Assembly: GCA_004555205.1 (NCBI GenBank)
Contig: SFIY01000033.1
Coordinates: 1-20,642, forward strand
Reading direction: 5' to 3'
DNA: 20,642 nucleotides
DNA from: Clostridiales bacterium
GTDB lineage: Bacteria; Bacillota; Clostridia; Oscillospirales; Oscillospiraceae
Shown here: piece after piece, positions 14,916 to 20,642 of the stretch
Layout of the letters: each line of letters starts with the position of its first letter
Position numbering within the stretch: the first letter of the stretch is position 1
The notes under the pieces: model-generated
What the model was told of the DNA's origin: nothing
Databases searched by the model: none
Seen by the model: the letters and a program-made list of their open reading frames with translations, nothing else
Made by a program: the position numbers and the translations under genes

Positions 14916-15209
14916 TCAGTCCAAATAAACGCGGCCTACGCGCGTATCATCCACGAATTGCTCCTTGATGGTTTTCAGCTCCGCCATGTGGGGCTGCTCC
15001 ATGTGAACGCGCTGATGGGCGGCCGATGCCCACTTCTCCACCAGCAATATCACATTTTCGTCCTGCGCCGAGAAATAGTAATCGTAGGCCAAACAGCCCT
15101 CCTCATTGCGGATAGCGGTCAGAATACCGCGCCGCACGATCTCGCGCACGAATTGCTCGCGGCAGCCGGGTTTGGCGGTGTAGTATACATATAAGATCAG
15201 CTCGTCCAT
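14916..15209 (-). CDS. ABM-fold (YgiN-like) monooxygenase-like protein
   Basis: A protein of 97 residues (98 if the GTG at 15212 is used) with the dimeric ferredoxin-like fold of the antibiotic biosynthesis monooxygenase family: strand ILYVYYTAKPG, helix CREQFVREIVRRGILTAIRNEEGCLAYDYYFS, strand NVILLVEKWAS, helix AHQRVHMEQPHMAEL. Family members include quinol monooxygenases and heme-degrading enzymes, but many have no known substrate; none can be assigned here. ATG 15209 has GAGGTG 5 nt upstream, a better spacing than for the GTG. First gene of a two-gene operon with tatD, with a very short leader. Confidence 0.86.
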   Translation of the reverse strand: MDELILYVYYTAKPGCREQFVREIVRRGILTAIRNEEGCLAYDYYFSAQDENVILLVEKWASAAHQRVHMEQPHMAELKTIKEQFVDDTRVGRVYLD

Positions 15210-15239
15210 CACGGCACCTCACTATATTATAATAGGTAT

Positions 15240-15268
15240 ATCGTAGCATATCGACCGCTTTGTGGCAA
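15240..15268 (-). promoter_or_regulatory. Promoter of the ABM-tatD operon
   Basis: Minus strand: TTGCCA (15268-15263), 17-bp spacer, TACGAT (15245-15240). Confidence 0.65.
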
Positions 15269-15311
15269 GCACATGACGGCAGGCAAAAAGAAAACTCTTG
15301 TAGGCGATGGG

Positions 15312-15345
15312 CAAAAAGAAACCCCGCAGCCGTAGCGGCTGCGGG
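15312..15345 (-). terminator. Terminator of the tRNA-Ser pair
   Basis: A 10-bp GC-rich stem CCCGCAGCCG/CGGCTGCGGG with TAG loop, followed on the minus strand by GTTTCTTTTT. It begins 4 nt beyond the CCA end of tRNA-Ser(GCT). Confidence 0.88.
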
Positions 15346-15348
15346 ATC

Positions 15349-15442
15349 TGGCGCAGAAGGAGGGATTTGAACCCTCGCGGCGCTTTTTACACACCCTACT
15401 CCCTTAGCAGGGGAGCCCCTTCGGCCACTTGGGTACTTCTGC
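15349..15442 (-). tRNA. tRNA-Ser (anticodon GCT)
   Basis: A 94-nt class II tRNA. Acceptor GCAGAAG/CTTCTGC, anticodon stem CTCCC/GGGAG with loop CTGCTAA (anticodon GCT), a long variable arm and T loop TTCAAAT; discriminator G and encoded CCA. It decodes AGC and AGU serine codons. Confidence 0.95.
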
Positions 15443-15469
15443 ATAGCCGAACTTTGTATGAAATTCGCT

Positions 15470-15557
15470 TGGCGGAGAGGGTGGGATTCGAACCCACGGA
15501 TGCTTTCACATCGCCGGTTTTCAAGACCGGTGCTTTCGACCACTCAGCCACCTCTCC
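15470..15557 (-). tRNA. tRNA-Ser (anticodon TGA)
   Basis: An 88-nt class II tRNA. Acceptor GGAGAGG/CCTCTCC, anticodon stem CCGGT/ACCGG with loop CTTGAAA (anticodon TGA), long variable arm, T loop TTCGAAT, encoded CCA. It lies 27 nt upstream of tRNA-Ser(GCT), and both are probably on one transcript. Confidence 0.95.
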
Positions 15558-15593
15558 GTGTGTAAAAGCGAGCTCAACCCAAACGCAGATATA

Positions 15594-15622
15594 ATAGTAC
15601 CATGTTCTGCATCATTTGTCAA
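15594..15622 (-). promoter_or_regulatory. Promoter of the tRNA-Ser pair
   Basis: Minus strand: TTGACA (15622-15617), 17-bp spacer, TACTAT (15599-15594). Confidence 0.75.
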
Positions 15623-15726
15623 CAAAAAGAAAATGCGAAAAAAAGGAAAAAAATCGGAATTAGGGGTTGCAAAATCGAAAGACCTGTGCTATTATAATCA
15701 AGCTGACTTGAGCGGCAAGTGAATAT

Positions 15727-15803
15727 CCGGGTGTGGCGAAGTTTGGTATCGCGCTTGAATGGGGTTCAAGAGGCCTCGAGTTCGAATCTCGACACTCGGA
15801 CCA
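15727..15803 (+). tRNA. tRNA-Pro (anticodon GGG)
   Basis: A 77-nt cloverleaf. Acceptor CCGGGTG/CACTCGG (one G-U pair) with the C1-G72 pair usual for bacterial tRNA-Pro, D arm GCGA/TCGC, anticodon stem CTTGA/TCAAG with loop ATGGGGT (anticodon GGG), T arm TCGAG-TTCGAAT-CTCGA, discriminator A and encoded CCA. It decodes CCC/CCU. It is the last ordinary chromosomal gene before the mobile-element remnant. Confidence 0.95.
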
Positions 15804-15806
15804 TGT

Positions 15807-15856
15807 CGAGTGTTCTTATAGTGTTTGAAAGATGCTATAAGAACACTCGCTTTTTA
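15807..15856 (+). terminator. Terminator of tRNA-Pro
   Basis: A perfect 15-bp stem (CGAGTGTTCTTATAG 15807-15821 with 15835-15849), 13-nt loop, then CTTTTT. It begins 4 nt past the tRNA. Confidence 0.93.
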
Positions 15857-15895
15857 TTCAAAGCGAGTTCGTTGGAATATCCATCACTTTTTTAT

Positions 15896-15920
15896 GAAGC
15901 CTGTAAGGGCTTCTTTTTTT
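15896..15920 (+). terminator. Small plus-strand terminator at the element boundary
   Basis: A 6-bp stem GAAGCC/GGCTTC followed by seven T on the plus strand. The T run overlaps the stop codon of the minus-strand recombinase remnant. No plus-strand gene other than tRNA-Pro now precedes it. Confidence 0.5.
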
Positions 15921-17061
15921 ATCCGGCGACGGTATTAGGAGCATAGCTCACAACGACACCTTTCCGTGTATTGATAGATACCTCGGTGTTGGGGATTGGA
16001 AGAACTTCGGGAATGTCGATAACGCCTACGCAGTTGTAATGAATGGTGAGCTTCTGGTCCCATACGCCGTCAATCTTCTGCGCCTGATCTACTTCAATGT
16101 ACTGAATAAGCTCATTGAGCATTTTCGGTGTCAGTTGCTTTGCACGGGTGTATTTGCGGACGGTAGCGATGAACATATCGGCAGTTACGGACTGGCTATT
16201 GGATTTATCCAAAGCCGTTTTCGCGGTCTTGATCTTCTCGGTGACCTCTGCCTGTTCTTCCTCATACTTCTTGGACATTCGTGCAAAGCGGTCATCGGAG
16301 ATTTTGCCAGACACATTATCTTCGTAGAGTTTCTCAAAGAGGTTGTCCAGCTCTCGGTCACGCGCCTGTAATGCGTACAGCTCTTTTTGAAGTGGCTGCC
16401 GCTCGATGACGGCATTCTTTTGAGAGTGTCCCATTACAGCCTGCGCAAATAGGTCTTCGTATTTGCTGGCAAAGCGTGTCAACCGTCGTATCTCACCGAA
16501 TACCACCTGTTCCAAAAAATCTGTGCGGATGTAATGCGTAGAGCTGCACGGCCCGCGACAGCCTTTGTAATTGGAACAACTGAAATATTTGATATTTGCA
16601 TTGCCGGTGTTCACATGATAGTGAAGGTTCTTACCGCATTCAGCGCAGACAACCAATCCCGAAAACATATTGACTTCTCCGCTGTGAGTCTTTTTCTTCC
16701 GGGACTTGCCTCGCTTTTCCTGTACTGCCTCCCACACCGCACGCTCTATAATCGGTTGATGAACGTCCTTGAAAACAGCGATGTTTTCCGGGGCGTTTTC
16801 TATTCGCTTCTTGAGCTTGTACGATTTGGAATAGGTTTTGAAGTTAATGACATCTCCGCAGTATTCCTGCAAGGTGAGCATCTTACAAACCGTTGAACTA
16901 TTCCAATGTGTCGCAGGGCGTGTCTTACTGCTTCCGGCTCTATGTATGCCTTTGGCAATCCAATAGGATTGCGGCGTCAGTATCTCGTCGCGCTCTAACT
17001 GTGCGGCAATCTGTTCCGATCCCATTCCTCCCAAATACATACCTCTCCCGTTCAAGCACAA
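15919..17061 (-). pseudogene. Large serine recombinase, C-terminal part only
   Basis: The frame encodes about 370 residues that match the part of large serine recombinases following the catalytic domain. It starts in the Recombinase domain (MYLGGMGSEQIAAQLERDE, HWNSSTVCKMLTLQEYCGD), goes on to the zinc ribbon (CAECGKNLHY, later CSNYKGCRG), a long coiled coil (LQARDRELDNLFEKLY to KKYEEEQAEVTEKIKTA) and the usual C-terminal strand-rich tail (IHYNCVGVIDIPEVLP, NTRKGVVVSYAP). The N-terminal resolvase domain with the nucleophilic serine is absent; upstream the frame is closed by a TAA and the DNA belongs to the relaxase gene. It is therefore a truncated gene joined by deletion. A product from TTG 17061 or the internal ATGs would have no catalytic activity. 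Confidence 0.85.
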
Positions 17062-17557
17062 GAAGCGGGCGTCTTTTCCAAGCCGGTGTTACAAAGGCAT
17101 AGAGTTCGGGTTTGCGCTGATTTTCACGGCACTGTTCCCGTATGCGTTCCTTAGAATATCGCTCCCCAATGTTATCGGTATTCAGGTGGGTAGTAACTAC
17201 CACCTGATACCTTGCCCCCCACATCTTTCGTGCGGTTTCCTTTCCGATGGCGTGTGCTTCGTCGGGTGTGACCTCGTCTGCGACAAAGCTCTGATACCCG
17301 TGATAAGCGATATTTTTACCCCGTTCACCGAAACGGCGCTTCACGGCGATCATTTCATTGTAGGCGTTATGCTTAGAGCAGTTGATGCCCGATACAAACA
17401 TTGTTTGATCGGTTTTATCATCATTCTCCACATAGCGGATGGCGGCATACAGATCTTCGTCAAGGTATTCCTTTGCTGTGGTTTTATCGGGATTGTTGGC
17501 GTAGTCGATAACTTCCTTTAACCGTCCTTTGACGGGCCAGAATCCTGTGGTTGCCAT
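16940..17557 (-). pseudogene. Truncated relaxase (mobilization nuclease)
   Basis: The reading frame begins like Clostridia relaxases of the MobA/VirD2 type (TTGFWPVKGRLKEVIDYANN; FVSGINCSKHNAYNEM; AYHGYQSFVADEVTPDEAHAI; YQVVVTTHLNTDN). An intact gene would continue with the metal-binding HNH region and several hundred more residues. Here THLNTDN is followed at once by IGERYSKERIREQCRENQRK, which resembles the later part of such proteins, so an internal in-frame deletion is likely. From about 17060 on the frame overlaps the recombinase remnant out of frame, so the last 40 residues are nonsense. The start ATG at 17557 lies inside mobC (40-nt overlap), with AAAGGAG upstream. Not expected to nick DNA. 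Confidence 0.8.
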
Positions 17558-17844
17558 TTGCGCATATTCTCCTTTCTCGGTGTAATAAGTTCTGCCGATA
17601 TATCTTCCAGCAAGGTCAGTGCCGCTGTATTCACTTCCGCAGAGAAGGGTTGCTCGATAAGGGCATCTAACCTTTCGCAGAAACGAAAAAGAGCATCGGG
17701 CGGAACCGGCTTCGGCTCATATCCCAATGCTCTTTGGCGGAGATATTCTGTTGTAGAAAGTCCGCACCGTTTGGCAAGGTCGCTGATGCGGTCTTTTTCC
17801 TTTTGGGTAACACGGGCGACGATCCGTATATCTTGTTTTTTCAT
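17518..17844 (-). CDS. mobC: Plasmid mobilization relaxosome protein MobC
   Basis: A 108-residue protein. The N-terminal part (IRIVARVTQKEKDRISDLAK, CGLSTTEYLRQRALGY) is the ribbon-helix-helix-like DNA-binding segment of MobC proteins, which bind oriT and help the relaxase to nick. The C-terminal part, up to about residue 95, is helical and less conserved. The ATG at 17844 has AAAGGATG upstream. It overlaps the relaxase gene by 40 nt, as in intact elements. It seems to be the only complete gene left in the mobilization module. Hairpins upstream may be its binding region. Confidence 0.86.
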   Translation of the reverse strand: MKKQDIRIVARVTQKEKDRISDLAKRCGLSTTEYLRQRALGYEPKPVPPDALFRFCERLDALIEQPFSAEVNTAALTLLEDISAELITPRKENMRKWQPQDSGPSKDG

Positions 17845-17869
17845 AACATCATCCTTTCATATTGGGGTA

Positions 17870-17970
17870 TTAGGGGTAATCCCCTAAAGAGTCCGCCATA
17901 ACCTTTATGGCGGCAAGCGACATTTGGCACACAAATGTCCTGCTTGTTACGGTGTAAGACACACACCGTA
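17870..17970. other. Candidate oriT: four consecutive perfect hairpins
   Basis: Immediately upstream of mobC lie four perfect inverted repeats: TTAGGGG/CCCCTAA (17870-17887), CCGCCATAA/TTATGGCGG (17893-17913), GACATTTG/CAAATGTC (17919-17939) and TACGGTGT/ACACCGTA (17948-17970). Loops are 3-7 nt. None has a T tail. A run of hairpins next to mobC and a relaxase is the usual place and form of a transfer origin. The nick site was not identified. Confidence 0.6.
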
Positions 17971-18117
17971 TGTGGTATTCGTCTGTTTTTCCGTGACTTG
18001 CACCGTGAGGGAGCAAAACTCACAGTTATACCGTTTTCTTGACTTGGTGCATTGAGCCACTTTGACACAGCAGATACAATAAAAATGCTCTTTTGAGCCA
18101 AAATCGGCTATCTTGGC

Positions 18118-18294
18118 TCAGCCGAACATTTCCAAATGCGCAAGGACATTTTTTGCGTTTTCCGCTTTCTGTTCTTCGGTCAGTTCTGCCGTGACCGCTA
18201 CTGCGGCAGGCGGCGCTGACACAACCGCAACCGTCTGCACCTCTTCCCGAAAAATCTGCCTTATATTTTCAAGCAGAGCTTTTCGGGTAAAATA
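18118..18294 (-). pseudogene. C-terminal fragment of a mobile-element gene
   Basis: The minus strand encodes about 58 residues ending at the TGA at 18120-18118, with TRKALLENIRQIFREEVQ, an alanine/valine/proline-rich linker and ELTEEQKAENAKNVLAHLEM then FG. The low-complexity linker followed by a helical end looks like the tail of a large conjugation-related protein. Upstream, stop codons close the frame at once, next to the start of the tyrosine recombinase gene, so the rest of the gene is lost. The family was not identified. Confidence 0.5.
18246..18287. repeat. Nested inverted repeat upstream of the tyrosine recombinase
   Basis: CCCGAAAA (18246-18253) pairs with TTTTCGGG (18280-18287), and inside it TCTGC pairs with GCAGA around a 13-nt loop. 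It lies 36 nt before the recombinase start, overlapping a weak promoter-like pair (TTTTCA 18266, TAAAAT 18288, 16-bp spacer). It could be a regulatory hairpin, a recombination site, or chance within the older coding fragment. Confidence 0.4.
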
Positions 18295-18322
18295 TTATCA
18301 AAACTATCCGGAGGTAAATACG

Positions 18323-19168
18323 ATGAAAGGAAGAATATTAACAGAAACTCAAATAGCGGCGTTTGCCGTATATCTCAAGAGCGAGGAAAAAAGCGAAAAT
18401 ACCATAGAAAAGTATATGCGTGATGTAAGGGCATTTTGTGCTTATGTTGGGGAAGCGGAGATGACAAAGGAAACAGTTATTGCCTATAAAAACAAATTGC
18501 TTTCAGAAAACTATGCTGCACGGAGCGTTAATTCAGTGCTTGCTTCTATCAATAGTCTGCTTTCTTTTCTTGGATGGGCGGATTTGAAGGTAAAGTCTAT
18601 CAAACTACAACGACAGATCTACTGCCCCGAAGAAAAGGAGTTAACTAAAGCGGAATATATTCGACTTGTAAACACTGCCAAACAAAAAGGCAATGAACGT
18701 CTTAACTTACTGATCCAAACAATATGCGGAACAGGTATCCGTGTTAGCGAACTGCAACACATCACGGTAGAAGCGGTAAAGTGCAACGAAGCGGTTGTAT
18801 CTCTTAAAGGTAAAACACGCTCGGTATTCATTGTTCGGGAACTACAAAAGAAATTGCTCCGCTATGCAGCAGAGCAAAAGATTTCTTCGGGTGCGATCTT
18901 CATAACCCGAAGTGGCAAACCGATGAGTCGAACCAACATTTGGCGAGAAATGAAAAGTCTTTGCGTGGAGGCAGGAGTAAATCCGCAAAAGGTGTTTCCT
19001 CATAATCTGCGCCACCTGTTTGCACGAACATTCTACGGCATAGAAAAGGACATTGCCAAGCTCGCAGACATTCTCGGCCACAGTAGCATCAACACCACAC
19101 GAATTTATATTATCACTACCGGCAATGAACACCGTCAGCGTATGGAAAACATGCGGTTGATAATATAA
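18323..19168 (+). CDS. Tyrosine recombinase / site-specific integrase
   Basis: A 281-residue protein of XerD-like size. The N-terminal SAM-like core-binding domain covers about 8-95 (FAVYLKSEEKSENTIEKYMR, NSVLASINSLLSFLGW) and the catalytic domain about 105-270. Catalytic residues visible: Arg in GTGIRVSEL, Lys in SLKGKTR, His-x-x-Arg in HNLRHLFA, His in LGHSSINTTR and the nucleophile Tyr in TRIYI. The ATG at 18323 follows GGAGG with good spacing; the open frame continues upstream but shows no homology. Its role may be integration of an element or inversion or excision of nearby DNA; it is not obviously the housekeeping XerC/D. Its lower GC than the flanking chromosome suggests transfer. Confidence 0.92.
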   Translation: MKGRILTETQIAAFAVYLKSEEKSENTIEKYMRDVRAFCAYVGEAEMTKETVIAYKNKLLSENYAARSVNSVLASINSLLSFLGWADLKVKSIKLQRQIYCPEEKELTKAEYIRLVNTAKQKGNERLNLLIQTICGTGIRVSELQHITVEAVKCNEAVVSLKGKTRSVFIVRELQKKLLRYAAEQKISSGAIFITRSGKPMSRTNIWREMKSLCVEAGVNPQKVFPHNLRHLFARTFYGIEKDIAKLADILGHSSINTTRIYIITTGNEHRQRMENMRLII

Positions 19169-19170
19169 AA

Positions 19171-19193
19171 ATAGCCACCGAAAACGGCGGCTA
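19171..19193 (-). terminator. Hairpin after the recombinase, minus-strand terminator-like
   Basis: ATAGCCACCG pairs with CGGCGGCTAT (one mismatch) around AAAA. A T tail (TTTTTATA) is present only on the minus strand, so it would back up the terminator of the surface protein gene. The last plus-strand bases before it are the recombinase stop. Confidence 0.55.
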
Positions 19194-19338
19194 TGACATA
19201 ATCCTCATTATGTTGCATTAGTACATATAAAAATGGATTTAAAATCCAATTATTATGCATTATCGAACATATGTTTGTCAATACTTTTGAGATGTTTTTC
19301 TTCGGAAAGTAGAAATACTGTTTTTTGGGGCAAAATTT

Positions 19339-19371
19339 TATCCCGTCTGTTTGAAGTAAACAGACGGGATA
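19339..19371 (-). terminator. Terminator of the surface protein gene
   Basis: A perfect 14-bp stem (TATCCCGTCTGTTT 19339-19352 with 19358-19371) and GAAGT loop. On the minus strand it lies 23 nt past the stop and is followed by AAATTTTG, a modest T tail. Confidence 0.7.
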
Positions 19372-19394
19372 AGTAATTCTTAAGTTATGAAATT

Positions 19395-20642
19395 TTAGTT
19401 TTCGGTTTCTTTTCTTTTTCTTCTGTAAGCAGTTGTACCGAGTAGTCCGCCGCCACTTACAAAGAGAAGTGCAAACCACATCCAAATTTTTCCGTTATCT
19501 CCGGTTGCTGGACTGTTCAATGTTTCCAATGCAGATTTTGCATTATCCAGTTTCTTCTTGGCATTCTTATCCAAGATGGACTGCTCATATTTTGAAAGAG
19601 CGTTGTATGCTTCATCTGCTTTCTTGATTGCATCGGCATCAGACTTAGAAATATTCTCCGGTAACTTGTTAATTAAATCTTCCACCTTTTCTACCTTATC
19701 AATGACTTCAAGAGCCTTTTCGATACGGTCGATTTCGTCCTGAATGCCTTTCTTTTCGTCATCTGTCAGATTATCTTTGTAATCATCAAGTGCTTTTTCA
19801 AGTTCATCTTTGGCTTTCTCAAGGTCAGATTTATCTTTGGTTTCCACATTTTCCGAAGTAATATCTTTTACCTTGTCGGTATTATCCGTTTCGGTAGAAC
19901 CGATTGCTTCTTCGATTCTCTTGATAAGGTCTTCTGCTTTCTGCTTCTCATCTTCAAGTTCTGCTTTTTCCTCATCGGTCAAATCGTCGTTTTTCAGTTC
20001 TTCTTTGATATTTTTGATAACCGTTTCAATGGTTTCTTTGTCATCACTTTTTACATCATCCACGGTAATGTCTTTTATGGAATCTGTAATGTCCGCAATG
20101 ACTTTCATTGTTACGATGTACTCGGTTACATTGCCGGCTTTATCCATTACATGGATGGCATAGGTTGTTTCAAGATTACCGTTTAAAGCAAGTTTACCTT
20201 CGCTGTCGAGAGTTGCAGGCTCGCCGTTTACTGTAATGCTTTCAAAATTTTTGTCGGTAACGGTTATCACCTGTGTGGTGTGGTAAATGCTACCGTTTTC
20301 AATACCACCGATTGCAGGGCAAGTAGTGTCATACTCTGCACCGTCGGTAGAAATGTAAGTCGCATTTCCTGCCTTGTCAGTAATGCGGATGAAATAAACA
20401 AATGTCTTTTCATCTTCTACCGTTACGCCCACACCGTCTTTCGGCATTGCTGTCCAGTCGGTGATTGCCATTACCTCTTCTAAGGACATCGCCTTGTCTG
20501 AAACAGCGTATTCAATGCTCGCCACTCCGGAAAGTCCGTCATTGGCTTCTGCTTTTACGGTTACCTCATCTTTGTAGAACAGACCGAAAGTAATATGATT
20601 TACAAAAGTCTGCCAACTGCTTCGTCCCACAAATTCAACCTT
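19395..20642 (-). CDS. Sortase-anchored surface protein, C-terminal part (partial)
   Basis: An open frame of 415 codons runs off the right edge; the start lies outside the window. The visible N-terminal part has Ig-like modules (VTVKAEANDGLSGVASIEYA; FIRITDKAGNATYIS; ITVTDKNFESITVNGEPATL; HVMDKAGNVTEYIV). Two helical repeats of about 60 residues follow, each starting KDIT and containing DLTDEEK or NLTDDEK, then a helical YNALSKYEQSIL segment. The end carries a sorting signal: SPATGD (a variant of LPxTG), a hydrophobic segment (MWFALLFVSGGGLLGTTAY) and RRKRKE. It is thus probably linked to the cell wall by sortase. Convergent with the tyrosine recombinase gene. The function of the missing N-terminus, for example a glycan-degrading enzyme or adhesin, cannot be told. 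Confidence 0.88.
   Translation of the reverse strand, partial: KVEFVGRSSWQTFVNHITFGLFYKDEVTVKAEANDGLSGVASIEYAVSDKAMSLEEVMAITDWTAMPKDGVGVTVEDEKTFVYFIRITDKAGNATYISTDGAEYDTTCPAIGGIENGSIYHTTQVITVTDKNFESITVNGEPATLDSEGKLALNGNLETTYAIHVMDKAGNVTEYIVTMKVIADITDSIKDITVDDVKSDDKETIETVIKNIKEELKNDDLTDEEKAELEDEKQKAEDLIKRIEEAIGSTETDNTDKVKDITSENVETKDKSDLEKAKDELEKALDDYKDNLTDDEKKGIQDEIDRIEKALEVIDKVEKVEDLINKLPENISKSDADAIKKADEAYNALSKYEQSILDKNAKKKLDNAKSALETLNSPATGDNGKIWMWFALLFVSGGGLLGTTAYRRKRKETEN

Larger units (their letters stand above)
15919..18320 (-). mobile_element. Remnant of an integrative mobilizable element
   Basis: Serine recombinase, relaxase and mobC genes lie head to tail on the minus strand with an oriT-like hairpin region upstream of mobC and the tail of another gene beyond it. 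This order is usual for mobilizable or conjugative elements of Clostridia. Both the recombinase and the relaxase lack their catalytic or metal-binding parts, so the element cannot move by itself. Its exact ends and any attachment repeats could not be found. Confidence 0.75.

Noticed and set aside
15727..15920. tRNA-Pro as the attachment site of the mobile element
   Set aside because: The tRNA is intact and followed by its own terminator. I found no second copy of its 3' end in the window, and large serine recombinases seldom use tRNA genes.
17870..17970. CRISPR-like repeat array
   Set aside because: The four hairpins have different sequences and lengths, so they are not direct repeats with spacers.
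17841..18101. An 86-codon minus-strand frame upstream of mobC
   Set aside because: It lies over the hairpin region, has unlikely composition and no ribosome binding site. The region is better explained as oriT-like DNA.
18113..18322. N-terminal extension of the tyrosine recombinase
   Set aside because: The added residues are antisense to an older coding fragment and lack homology, and GGAGG points to ATG 18323.

Overview
The window looks like chromosomal DNA of a low-to-mid GC Gram-positive Clostridia member, probably a gut Oscillospirales/Ruminococcaceae relative. This rests on sigma-A type promoters with AGGAGG-type ribosome binding sites, a lipoprotein solute-binding protein, a sortase-type surface protein, a WalR-like box and Clostridia-type mobilization genes; it is an inference, not an identification.

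Layout. At 213-1510 (minus) a well-marked promoter with a palindromic operator drives a four-helix membrane protein (DUF2975) and a small Cro/C1 regulator (YozG type), followed by what looks like a frameshifted small membrane gene. A tRNA-Arg(CCT) with its own promoter and terminator follows, then typA/bipA (plus, 2102-3937). A bidirectional terminator separates typA from a very large secreted protein (4400-9898, minus, 1832 aa), the most unusual gene here: a phosphodiester glycosidase (NAGPA) domain and a metallophosphoesterase domain in one polypeptide, with Ig/jelly-roll/Fn3 accessory modules. Its 3' end runs into two nearly identical Fn3 units with a 197-bp period, which cannot be read in frame. 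Twin promoters lie upstream of it.

From 10217 to 12830 (minus) is a complete polar amino acid ABC importer operon (lipoprotein, permease, ATPase) with promoter and terminator. Next come a secreted SH3-NlpC/P60 cell-wall hydrolase with a WalR-like box upstream of its promoter, and a two-gene operon of an ABM-fold monooxygenase-like protein and TatD. A tRNA cluster closes the ordinary chromosome: Ser(GCT), Ser(TGA) (minus) and Pro(GGG) (plus).

From 15919 on the DNA is accessory. It holds the 3' part of a large serine recombinase, a relaxase cut down by deletions and joined directly to it, an intact mobC, a string of four perfect hairpins that resembles an oriT, and the last codons of another gene. 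This is a decayed integrative mobilizable element. An apparently intact tyrosine recombinase (18323-19168, plus) follows, convergent with the C-terminal part of a sortase-anchored helical-repeat surface protein that runs off the right edge.

How the genes may work together: the large secreted enzyme could remove the sugar cap from a sugar-1-phosphodiester and then dephosphorylate the exposed monoester, a two-step phosphate or sugar release outside the cell. This is inferred from domain content only.
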